A stretch of DNA of 14,082 bases from Thermoplasmata archaeon. Lineage in GTDB: Archaea; Thermoplasmatota; Thermoplasmata; JAGHBH01. A program made the position numbers and the translations under genes. This document shows positions 1-6,637 of the stretch, in pieces (positions within the stretch are counted from its first letter, which is position 1; the number at the start of each line of letters is the position of its first letter). The stretch spans positions 1 to 14,082 of the forward strand of contig DAOVJP010000008.1 in the NCBI GenBank assembly GCA_030673205.1, given 5' to 3'. Below the pieces are notes generated by a model. It worked only from the letters and a program-made list of their open reading frames with translations, ran no database searches and was not told the DNA's origin.

Positions 1-797
1 CCATCAAAAATCAAAACAAACCTGCCTTCCACATTCATCTTCATAAAGATTGAATTTGTTATGCCTTGAATACGGTGAGTATTTACTAGAAGATCTGTTA
101 TTAGTTGTTTCAAGTTCATTGCTTTTGAGTAGTTTCTTAAGTTGATGAGAATTGGTATTCTGTTGCCGATAGGATCCTGCTTGTACTCTTTGGCCAAATC
201 ATGTGCGAGTTTCATGCATATTGTTGTCTTTCCAGAGCCATATTCACCAAGAAGCGAGATGTGATTTGCCTTGCCCTTTTTTGCCCACTTTTTAATGTGC
301 TTTTCCACACACTTTATTTCGCCCTCTCCTATAGCTGTTCTAGATCCCTCTAGTTCGATGTAATATTTCGAAACCTCAGAGTTCTCGAAAGCAGTGATTA
401 GTTCTTCCACATAGTAATCAAAATTGACCATGGAACGAAGAAGCTCTTGGTACGTTAAGCAATCAATTCCATTAGCTCTTGCTGTCTCTTTGGCAGCAGG
501 GGCAAAATCGGACCTTGAGATAATGTAGCCCCTATCTAGACTCCTATCTCTCAGGAACGGTCCGATTTTAGCATTGAATTTGTCAACATCGTCGCTGCCT
601 ACATTCGCTTTTTGGTCTTTACACTCAATGGCAATTTTGAATATATCCGCAGGAGGGTTGTCCTTTTCTCCATATAAATCAATTTGTCTGCTGTTCAACA
701 ATTTATTCCATTCAACTTTGAACCCCATCATGCCAAATATCTTTTGGACTTCGCGTTCAAATTCTGTTCCTATCTCCGTAGTGGACTTTTCTCCCAT
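1..797 (-). CDS. Mrr-like restriction endonuclease-NACHT NTPase, N-terminal part (cut by window edge)
   Basis: About 265 residues are visible; the frame is open at base 1, so the C-terminal sensor part lies outside. Residues 8-120 look like a PD-(D/E)XK nuclease of the Mrr type: IGTEFEREV helix, D40 in QIDLYG, then E58-C-K60 in AIECKD, and a Q117 further on. Residues 184-191 (GEYGSGKT) are a Walker A motif, and the last visible residues (RFVLIFDG) are the start of a Walker B strand, the arrangement of NACHT/STAND ATPases. Known relatives (Avs and bacterial NACHT proteins) are anti-phage sensors in which ligand binding to the C-terminal part causes oligomerisation and nuclease activation; that role here is inference. 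ATG 797 is chosen because GAGGTGG lies at 804-810 with ideal spacing; ATG 818 is in frame but has no such site. It has its own promoter at 912-978. Confidence 0.85.
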   Translation of the reverse strand, partial: MGEKSTTEIGTEFEREVQKIFGMMGFKVEWNKLLNSRQIDLYGEKDNPPADIFKIAIECKDQKANVGSDDVDKFNAKIGPFLRDRSLDRGYIISRSDFAPAAKETARANGIDCLTYQELLRSMVNFDYYVEELITAFENSEVSKYYIELEGSRTAIGEGEIKCVEKHIKKWAKKGKANHISLLGEYGSGKTTICMKLAHDLAKEYKQDPIGNRIPILINLRNYSKAMNLKQLITDLLVNTHRIQGITNSIFMKMNVEGRFVLIFD

Positions 798-911
798 TTC
801 ATTCCACCTCGTTTCCATCTCACACTTCACACATTCGTTAGCATGCTTGTATCCCTTTGTTGCTCTTTGACAACAACCCATTTTCCAGGTTCATGCACGT
901 AGACTTTTACA

Positions 912-978
912 CCTAAACCGGTGTTAAAAAGGAATCAGGTTTTGGCTATAAAAGGATTGTTATCAAAACTCAGAACAC
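912..978 (-). promoter_or_regulatory. Promoter of the REase-NACHT gene (repeat copy 1)
   Basis: Read on the minus strand: TTTTGATAACA (968-958), four bases, then TATA box TTTTATAG (953-946), with transcription expected to begin near 923, inside a conserved block containing ACCGGT. The block is the twin of 3050-3116: 59 of 67 positions are identical without gaps, and seven of the eight differences lie in 935-945, between the TATA box and the expected start. It leaves a leader of roughly 125 bases before ATG 797. The remainder of 798-1081 shows no convincing gene. Confidence 0.7.
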
Positions 979-1081
979 TCGTGGATGAAATAATCCCAAC
1001 TTTCACTTCCGAAGTGGGAAAGATTTTTCCCGATTCTACTATTGGAACGGTACAGCAATCTTTGTTGAAAGCCATCCTCTA

Positions 1082-3025
1082 CTACCTCCGCCACCACAGC
1101 ATTAGGGCCAAACATATTACACCAACGATAAAACTTCCTATCGTGAAACAGGCAGTGCTATCTGGAGTGAAAGTGAGAATAGGAGATTCGATTTCGATTT
1201 CCCTCGTTGTAATCGAAATCAAGCCGTCATTGTCCTTTACTTCAAGAGTCACACGATATTTCCCTGGGCCGTTAAACTCATGGTCAATTGTCTTATTGAA
1301 CATGTACGGCGTGTCCCATACACCATCACTTTCCCAGTCCCACCTTACCATAAGTATAGAAGCATCGTCCTCTCTGTCCGATGAATTGGAAGAGTCAAAA
1401 GTGTACTTGCATGAACTGTTCCCTATAAGATGATAATCAAAGAAAGCCATAGGAGAAGTGATGACCTTGGGAATTGTTATCTTCCTTGTGTGATTATCTG
1501 TCAAGCCTCCACTGTCCTTGACTTCTAATTTCACTGTAAAAGTCCCCGTGGTGTTGAAATGATGTGTAACGATTTTATTTACGGAAAACTCCAAATCCCA
1601 GACTCCATCGTTTTCCCAGTCCCACCTAACTTCCAGATCGGCTAATGAATCTTCTTCGTCAAAACACCCTTGGGCATCAAAATTGAAGATATCGAGAAGA
1701 TCATTTGAAGCATAAACAAAAGTGAAAGACGCCGTAGGTCGATAGTTAGAGGACGGAGATAAAGTAACTTGGAGTTTTTTTGTTGTAGCATTCACCAAAC
1801 CCCCTGAATCTTTCACTTCCAATCTGATGGTATACAGTCCTTCGGTGTGATATTGGTGTGCTGCTGTTTTTACGGATGAGTAATCGGTGTCCCAGACTCC
1901 ATTATTTTCCCAGTCCCACCTAACTTCTAATAGGGCTATTGAATCGCTTGAATCATAGCAACTTGAAGCATCAAACTCATACACGGAATGTACATCTCCT
2001 CCTGAAGGCGATATGGTAAATGACGCTTCTGGCGGGGTATTCTGTTCTGGCGGCATATTCACAATTAATGACTTCGTCGTAGAACTAGATAGCCCACTAG
2101 TATCTTGCACTTCTAATCTCACGATGTGTGTATCGGCTGCTTCATACTGATGTGAAGCTGTTTTACTCGTTGTAAATGACGTATCCCAAGTGCCATCGTT
2201 CTCCCAATCCCATCGCACTTCAAGAAAAGGGGTCAGATCTTCGTAATCATAACAACTCGACGCGTCAAAAATGAATTCCGTATCGGTATCGCCGGTAACG
2301 GGCACAACGACAAAGAGAGCAGTCGGAGGTGTAGGATCACTGCCACTGCCCTCATCATCCTCTATCCTAATATTATCATAGAAAACTGTTGAGTCGGAGG
2401 TGTCTAAAACAAAAACGTTGGTGGTGCCTTCATCTTCAGCATCGATATCGATGCCTCTAAGAACTCCGTCTATTGAAATGTTCATTTTGTTCGCTGTGAA
2501 ATCAAAGCAGGTTTCAACGTGATACCACCTATGTAATTCGAAATCCTGAAGATAAACGCTAGAAGACCCTTTAGCCCCTACTGCCAATATAGTGTTATCT
2601 TCAAGATTGAAACCGACAAGATTGAACTCATGAGCGCTGTGAGCACTTACTTTTTCAAAGAAGCCTATCCTACAGCTACCAGCACCTGGGCCATTTACAG
2701 CCTCGATATATACATCCACCGAGATATTCAGTTTATTTGGCATGTTGATACTTATTCCATCGGCTCTTGCATAACCAGAAGAGTATTGCCTAAACGATTT
2801 ACTTCCCGTCTCGGCTCTAGCTGTGGAGACATAAGCTGACGCACCTGCAAACTGTACAGACCAACCATTTGAAGAGGGATACTCGTTGTTTGCAATATTT
2901 TCAAAACCATCTTCAAAAGGCAATGCAACATTAGACGCCTTTGCGGGTACGCTTGAATCCAAGAAACCAAGAATGCTAATGACTAATAAACAGGTAACTA
3001 ATACCAAAGCAGAACTGCTTTTCAT
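1082..3025 (-). CDS. Secreted, C-terminally anchored protein with four PKD domains
   Basis: 647 residues. Residues 1-30 form a signal peptide ending in PAKA. Residues about 34-222 look like a concanavalin/LamG-like jelly-roll (DGFE start, W55, HRWYHVET, FYDNIRIED end), a fold that usually binds carbohydrate. Four PKD repeats follow at about 232-325, 330-422, 429-520 and 524-613, each with RWDWE(N/S)(D/N)GxWD and ending in LEV(K/Q)D..GL. The first three share a cysteine (C258, C356, C454 by count); the fourth has serine there and a cysteine upstream. Residues 625-644 are a hydrophobic segment followed by WWRR, so the protein probably stays attached to the membrane and faces outward. PKD proteins serve in archaeal surface layers, adhesion or polysaccharide binding; the exact ligand is unknown. 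The start has GGAGGAG at 3031-3037 with 5-base spacing. The DNA of the PKD repeats is itself repetitive. Confidence 0.9.
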   Translation of the reverse strand: MKSSSALVLVTCLLVISILGFLDSSVPAKASNVALPFEDGFENIANNEYPSSNGWSVQFAGASAYVSTARAETGSKSFRQYSSGYARADGISINMPNKLNISVDVYIEAVNGPGAGSCRIGFFEKVSAHSAHEFNLVGFNLEDNTILAVGAKGSSSVYLQDFELHRWYHVETCFDFTANKMNISIDGVLRGIDIDAEDEGTTNVFVLDTSDSTVFYDNIRIEDDEGSGSDPTPPTALFVVVPVTGDTDTEFIFDASSCYDYEDLTPFLEVRWDWENDGTWDTSFTTSKTASHQYEAADTHIVRLEVQDTSGLSSSTTKSLIVNMPPEQNTPPEASFTISPSGGDVHSVYEFDASSCYDSSDSIALLEVRWDWENNGVWDTDYSSVKTAAHQYHTEGLYTIRLEVKDSGGLVNATTKKLQVTLSPSSNYRPTASFTFVYASNDLLDIFNFDAQGCFDEEDSLADLEVRWDWENDGVWDLEFSVNKIVTHHFNTTGTFTVKLEVKDSGGLTDNHTRKITIPKVITSPMAFFDYHLIGNSSCKYTFDSSNSSDREDDASILMVRWDWESDGVWDTPYMFNKTIDHEFNGPGKYRVTLEVKDNDGLISITTREIEIESPILTFTPDSTACFTIGSFIVGVICLALMLWWRR

Positions 3026-3049
3026 CTTTTCTCCTCCAAGATTTATGCT

Positions 3050-3116
3050 CCTAAACCGGTGTTAAAAAGGAACTCTATTTTACCTATAAAAGTATTGTTA
3101 TCAAAACTCAGAACAC
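3050..3116 (-). promoter_or_regulatory. Promoter of the PKD protein gene (repeat copy 2)
   Basis: Minus strand: TTTTGATAACA (3106-3096), 4-base spacer, TATA box TTTTATAG (3091-3084), and the conserved initiation block containing ACCGGT near 3055-3060. A start near 3061 would give a leader of about 36 bases with a GGAGGAG ribosome binding site before ATG 3025. The same 67-base block precedes the REase-NACHT gene at 912-978, so both genes probably answer to the same signal. Confidence 0.75.
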
Positions 3117-3120
3117 CCTC

Positions 3121-3185
3121 AGATAAAACCACCAAACCACCACACCACTCCCACACCACCAAACCACCACCCCATCCCACCAACA
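3121..3185. repeat. CCA/ACC-rich low-complexity tract with a 15-base repeat
   Basis: Almost purely C and A on the plus strand, G and T on the minus strand. The 15-mer CCACCAAACCACCAC occurs exactly at 3129-3143 and 3156-3170. On the minus strand the tract has many GG pairs separated by T. It lies directly upstream of the PKD promoter and between the divergent PKD and 7-TM genes. No open frame of note crosses it. Confidence 0.7.
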
Positions 3186-3228
3186 AGTAATAATACCCAT
3201 TACCCCTTTTCACTTTTCGGCGGTCTAG

Positions 3229-3888
3229 GTGCTAGGATACCTTCCTTTGATAACACTCGCAGTGAGCGGTGGGTTGATCTGCAGCTTGCTTGCCAGGGGA
3301 TCGTATAGGGAGCAATCGCATAGGTTTCTCTTGTTGTTCCTGATCTTTTCTGCGGCTTATGCGGTTTCCGATGTCTTGTTCTTCAACGCGTCCGGTCAGG
3401 ATAGTGCGAGCGTTATTGCGAAGATAGATCTTACGATGGTCTATCTTATGGCGATCTCCATGGCTCTTTTTGTCCTTTCTTTGGAGAAGGAGTTGCAGCG
3501 GAAACACGCCCTCCTCGTTCTTCCGATGCTCTTCTCCATAGTGATATGGTTCGGCCTCGTAGAAAGCGTTCGACTAAGATATTGGGGGTGGCAAGTGATC
3601 TATGACATGAACCTGCTTATGGTCTGGGGAATAGGCTTGCTCATACCCATCTCCATAACTATCTGCAGTTTGTGGAGAACAGATAGACAAATGAGACAAA
3701 CTCATTCCCCCTACGCGCCCAAGATCCGATCGATCCTCCTTGGCTTCATACTGCTGCTCTTTTTCGGACAATTTAATCTCGTGGGAGAGATAATGTTGGA
3801 TGCGACCCCTCCTCTGTATTCCACTCTGCTGTCGATACCCATAACCATTATCGGCTGGACCATGATGTCCGATCGACGTGAGGGTTAG
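3229..3888 (+). CDS. Seven-transmembrane protein, sensor-like, without a visible output domain
   Basis: 219 residues, almost all membrane. Hydrophobic segments at about 4-22, 33-52, 66-86, 94-111, 124-148, 167-191 and 196-214 give seven helices, separated by short charged loops (SYREQSHR, EKELQRKH, WRTDRQMRQ). The size and spacing recall the N-terminal 7-TM sensing region found on some archaeal histidine kinases, but no HisKA/HATPase or other output domain follows: the frame stops after MMSDRREG. An in-frame TAG lies immediately before the GTG at 3229, so this GTG (or TTG 3247) must be the start; GGCGGT at 3219-3224 is a weak ribosome binding site. It is divergent from the PKD gene. It may be a stand-alone receptor or the remnant of a longer kinase; function unknown. 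Confidence 0.7.
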   Translation: MLGYLPLITLAVSGGLICSLLARGSYREQSHRFLLLFLIFSAAYAVSDVLFFNASGQDSASVIAKIDLTMVYLMAISMALFVLSLEKELQRKHALLVLPMLFSIVIWFGLVESVRLRYWGWQVIYDMNLLMVWGIGLLIPISITICSLWRTDRQMRQTHSPYAPKIRSILLGFILLLFFGQFNLVGEIMLDATPPLYSTLLSIPITIIGWTMMSDRREG

Positions 3889-3947
3889 ACCCCCTCCCCC
3901 TCCACGGGTTGAACCACACACAGGCGAGTGAGCTTCCGTCATGTCAA

Positions 3948-4085
3948 CTATCCGAAACACCGGCCGCACTTCTCTCCATCCGGCATGTAGAAGTGCAATG
4001 CCTCTCCATCATATTCTATTTTGCATCTGACGGCTGAAACGGGGAATACGTGGATCTCTCCGTCCTTCATGAAATATTTCACCAT
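3948..4085 (-). CDS. Small 45-residue protein with C-terminal CxxC
   Basis: The frame begins MVKYFMKDGEIHVF and ends DGEKCGRCFG. Three cysteines (C21, C40, C43) include a CGRC pair, as in small zinc- or thiol-binding proteins. The start is supported by AGGTGA ending 4 bases upstream of ATG 4085, a strong archaeal ribosome binding site. Codons look ordinary, and an AT-rich stretch (TTTTAAG near 4118-4124 on the minus strand) could be a TATA box for a short leader. It runs opposite to the 7-TM gene on one side and to the exported-protein gene on the other. Function unknown; its shortness leaves some doubt. Confidence 0.55.
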   Translation of the reverse strand: MVKYFMKDGEIHVFPVSAVRCKIEYDGEALHFYMPDGEKCGRCFG

Positions 4086-4140
4086 TCTCTCACCTATTCT
4101 AATACCTCTGTTTTCTTCTTAAAAGATGATTATGGGAACA

Positions 4141-4159
4141 GATAACAATGTTCTTATAT
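4141..4159 (+). promoter_or_regulatory. GATAACA + TATA element upstream of cassette 1
   Basis: GATAACA (4141-4147), four bases, then TCTTATAT (4152-4159). It has the same spacing as the promoters at 912-978, 3050-3116 and 9711-9733, with two mismatches in the TATA box and without the leading TTTT. Transcription would begin near 4182, leaving a leader of about 110 bases before ATG 4291. A second possible TATA box, ATAATATG at 4263-4270, sits 25 bases before ATG 4291 and would give a leaderless message. The rest of 4086-4290 has no other convincing gene. Confidence 0.4.
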
Positions 4160-4290
4160 CTAGAGTGGAAGAACACAAGTCTTTTTCTCTGGCCAGAGCT
4201 GTTACACCGATCCCAAAAAGCTGTTTGTTCCGGCATTTAAGGTTTGTTATTGTTTCCAATGATAATATGCTTGGGGGATTGGCCACATAT

Positions 4291-4953
4291 ATGCGTTGGG
4301 TGATAAGTCTGAAGAAGAAGCTTTGTATTTTATCCTGTGTGCTGGTGTTCGGAATGGTCTTCGCCTCTGTGGGCGCCGTGGGTTTTAATGGCTCCGGTCC
4401 GTATGTGGGAAGGATCGTTGAGGTGGATCGGAGGTTGGTGACCGAGTTCGACTATTCAGATAGGGCGGTGACCCTGGTCTGTGATTATCAGATGGATTCC
4501 GGAGAATCTGTTTCCCTGCTCACCATAGATGCGAGCGAGGGCTCGATCATACCTATCTTGTTCGATGGCGCCTGCCCATATATCCCCTTGGTCGCAGGGG
4601 AACGGAGTGTGTGTTTCGATACGTATCTCCTCGCCACTCAGGGTTGGGAGGGGGATCTGGAGTTATACGCGATAGAGGAGGCTGATGGATCTCCGGACCC
4701 TCTCTTTGAGCATTGTTCCCGTCTCTCTACCTCTCTCTCCATCCCCTATGAGAACGACAGGGGAGTTATGACCATCCCTGTGGTAGAACTAGGAGATGAG
4801 ATGGCCGTACCGCTTGTGCTGACCCTTACCCTCCACCGCGACAATGGAGATGATAGGGTTCTCTGGGAGCGATGCATATTGGACGACCTGTCCTCTTACG
4901 CGTTTGTAGACCTCGACTGGTACCTCTGTGAGCACGGCCCGCTTGAAGCTTGA
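4291..4953 (+). CDS. Exported protein of cassette 1 (paralogue of 8859-9605)
   Basis: 220 residues from ATG 4291. The start KKK-LCILSCVLVFGMVFA is a signal peptide or N-terminal anchor (positive residues 8-10, hydrophobic core 11-30). The open frame extends upstream to 4126, but that part is unlike a protein N-terminus and lies over promoter elements, so 4291 is preferred. The mature part is mostly beta-rich with RLV at 48-50, DASE at 80-83 and PILFD...Y.PLVAG at 88-103; the same three motifs occur in the same order in the exported protein of the second cassette. A further IPV...VPLVL stretch at 162-176 resembles the third motif. There are five cysteines in the mature part, perhaps disulphide-forming. 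It is followed by the TPR gene after 54 bases. No known family recognised. Confidence 0.75.
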   Translation: MRWVISLKKKLCILSCVLVFGMVFASVGAVGFNGSGPYVGRIVEVDRRLVTEFDYSDRAVTLVCDYQMDSGESVSLLTIDASEGSIIPILFDGACPYIPLVAGERSVCFDTYLLATQGWEGDLELYAIEEADGSPDPLFEHCSRLSTSLSIPYENDRGVMTIPVVELGDEMAVPLVLTLTLHRDNGDDRVLWERCILDDLSSYAFVDLDWYLCEHGPLEA

Positions 4954-5007
4954 TCCTACCTTTCCGAGGGAAAGATACAAGTATCTGGAGAGAACATATA
5001 ATGGGAT

Positions 5008-6045
5008 ATGATCAAGAATGCTATTGAACAATTGGGTTCTTTGATGGAGAATGGTATATTGGAATTTAAACGGGGGAATCTAGATGCTGCCATCTCGCAC
5101 TTCAATGAGATCACCAGGCTTCACGGGGATGAGCCAGATATGATCAATATCCACCTGGAAGCCTTCCAGCTATTGATGAAATGCTATGAGATACAGGGCG
5201 AATACGATCTCTTGTTCTCATCCTACAGGAACTTACGTTCTCTCTCGAACCTGATAGACGATCGGGCGTTACTGGCCGAGACCCACAAGCGGTCCGGTGC
5301 GATGTGGTGGAGAATGGGATTCCATCACAGCGCCCTGGAAGAATACTCTCTAGGCAGGGAAATGGCTGAGGACCTGTCCGATCCCGGATTGATTGCAGGG
5401 ATCGTTCTCGGCATGGGATTATCCCACTCCGAGCTAGGCGAGTACCAGAAAGCCGATGATGAATTCAATGAGGTCCTCAACATCTTGGGCGATATGAAGA
5501 TGACCTGGCGGGACAAGCAGAACCTGGTGGGCTGCCACAATAACCTCGGTATGAACTTCGAGTATCAAGGGAGATATGAAGAGGCTAAAGAAGAATTTTT
5601 GAAAGCTGTAGAGCTGGGGAGACGTGAGAACAACGCTGCTCAAGAAGAATTTGGACTGGTCAACCTAGCCCGAGCAGAGGTCTTGTTGGGAAACTTCGAC
5701 TCCGCAAAAGAGAATCTGGAACGAGCGGAACTATTGGACCACGATGTGAACAGCGAGGAACTCCTGGGAGGGATATACCTCGTCAAAGCCCTCGCATCTC
5801 TTCATGAAGAAGATATGGAAACGGCGGGAAAGAACTACGACAAAGCCAACCGACTGCTGAAGGATAAACTAGGCTCGGCAGGCAACGGAACCGTAGCATA
5901 CGTCTGGGGCTCGTCCCTCCAACACCTCGGCTTCGAAGAGGAAGCAAAAGAATATCTCGAAGAGGCCAGCGAATGCTTCTGGGATGTAGGCAACGAGACC
6001 AGAGCCCTAGAAGCAGAAAAACTCCTCTCCGCCTGCACCCGGTGA
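5008..6045 (+). CDS. TPR protein of cassette 1
   Basis: 345 residues made of about eight tetratricopeptide repeats, roughly 10-43, 50-83, 90-123, 130-163, 173-206, 213-246, 253-286 and 295-328. The clearest are HNNLGMNFEYQGRYEEAKEE and SLQHLGFEEEAKEYLEEA. There is no signal peptide or membrane helix, so it is cytoplasmic, and TPR arrays bind partner proteins. Its C-terminus (EEAKEYL..A...FWDVG......E..LLS) matches that of the TPR protein at 7715-8857, supporting common descent. ATG 5008 has GGAGAGAA about 15 bases upstream, a loose fit; ATG 5044 is an alternative. The wHTH gene follows after 5 bases with its ribosome binding site in the TPR stop codon, so these two are an operon. Confidence 0.85.
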   Translation: MIKNAIEQLGSLMENGILEFKRGNLDAAISHFNEITRLHGDEPDMINIHLEAFQLLMKCYEIQGEYDLLFSSYRNLRSLSNLIDDRALLAETHKRSGAMWWRMGFHHSALEEYSLGREMAEDLSDPGLIAGIVLGMGLSHSELGEYQKADDEFNEVLNILGDMKMTWRDKQNLVGCHNNLGMNFEYQGRYEEAKEEFLKAVELGRRENNAAQEEFGLVNLARAEVLLGNFDSAKENLERAELLDHDVNSEELLGGIYLVKALASLHEEDMETAGKNYDKANRLLKDKLGSAGNGTVAYVWGSSLQHLGFEEEAKEYLEEASECFWDVGNETRALEAEKLLSACTR

Positions 6046-6050
6046 AAAAC

Positions 6051-6416
6051 ATGCCCGCCCTTTCTCTACAAAACGCTCCCCCTATTCTTCGCAAAAAAGC
6101 CTACCACTACCTAGGCAGCAAATACCACGCCAAATACGGAGGAGCGGTCCTACAATGGCTCGTAGAAGAGGGGCCCAGCGAACAAGAAGAATGGCCTACA
6201 CGATACTCGATATTCACCAACCACTTCTCTCGATCCATCCCCATGCCCGCAATATACTCCACCCTGGAAAAGATGACCCTCGACAACATAGTCAGAATTA
6301 GGAAGAAAGAGAATGGAGCACACTGCTTTGCCCTCAACCCAAATTACCTCCGAGTGCTGGATTCCGTGATCTGTTTTCTAAACGAAGAAGGCGAATGCAT
6401 ACCATTAGAACGGTAG
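6051..6416 (+). CDS. Winged-helix-like protein of cassette 1
   Basis: 121 residues. ATG 6051 is chosen because GGTGA (6041-6045, overlapping the TPR stop) lies 5 bases upstream; the open frame reaches back to 5973 only as an overlap with the TPR gene. Residues about 27-112 look like a winged helix: helix AKYGGAVLQWLVEEG, recognition-like IPMPAIYSTLEKMTLDNIVRI, and a wing KKENGAHCFALN followed by a closing helix LRVLDSVICFL. The pattern resembles each of the two repeats of the protein at 6638-7687. It may be a DNA-binding regulator of the cassette or a protein-binding wHTH; no family recognised. Confidence 0.65.
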   Translation: MPALSLQNAPPILRKKAYHYLGSKYHAKYGGAVLQWLVEEGPSEQEEWPTRYSIFTNHFSRSIPMPAIYSTLEKMTLDNIVRIRKKENGAHCFALNPNYLRVLDSVICFLNEEGECIPLER

Positions 6417-6571
6417 GGCAGGAGTGTCTATCTATCTCAACTTTCACTCCAGAAGGGGAGATAAGCCTCATTCATGATGTCACTAGATACGCCAAGATGG
6501 CCTTTGACATGATGGAAGTCCCTATCACTGCTCTAAGTATCAGATTTGGAATTGATAGCATAAAGGGTTGA
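6395..6571 (+). CDS. Possible 58-residue protein overlapping the wHTH gene end
   Basis: The frame opens at ATG 6395, overlaps the wHTH gene by 22 bases, and ends in TGA 6571. Its translation (MHTIRTVGQECLSIS at the start, then FTPEGEISLIHDVTRYAKMAFDM) is compact, with a plausible strand-helix composition, which non-coding DNA seldom gives. The upstream site (GAAGGCGA) is weak. It could be a translationally coupled fourth cassette gene, a gene remnant, or chance. The rest of 6417-6637, up to the convergent gene, shows nothing I can name. Confidence 0.35.
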   Translation: MHTIRTVGQECLSISTFTPEGEISLIHDVTRYAKMAFDMMEVPITALSIRFGIDSIKG

Positions 6572-6637
6572 AAGATATAGTTAGCGACGATTCAGATATC
6601 GATCTTTGACCCATAACACAAACAGCATATCACGAGT

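Noticed and set aside
921..1433. Plus-strand open frame of 170 codons starting with GTG
   Set aside because: It runs opposite to the 3' end of the PKD gene and through the REase-NACHT promoter; composition is that of a reverse-strand shadow.
1320..2220. Regularly spaced near-identical stretches around TTTTCCCAGTCCCACC, resembling an array
   Set aside because: They are in frame in the PKD gene and encode the RWDWEN motif of each PKD domain; no spacers of CRISPR type.
3247..3256. TTTGATAACA, a further copy of the GATAACA box
   Set aside because: No TATA-like sequence follows at the fixed spacing, and it lies inside the 7-TM coding region.
3889..3905. Short GGGT/ACCC hairpin and C-rich tract after the 7-TM gene as terminator
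   Set aside because: Stem of only four pairs and no T-run; not convincing for an archaeal terminator.
4126..4290. Upstream extension of the exported-protein gene to ATG 4126
   Set aside because: It would bury the signal peptide 55 residues inside the protein and would cover the probable promoter elements.
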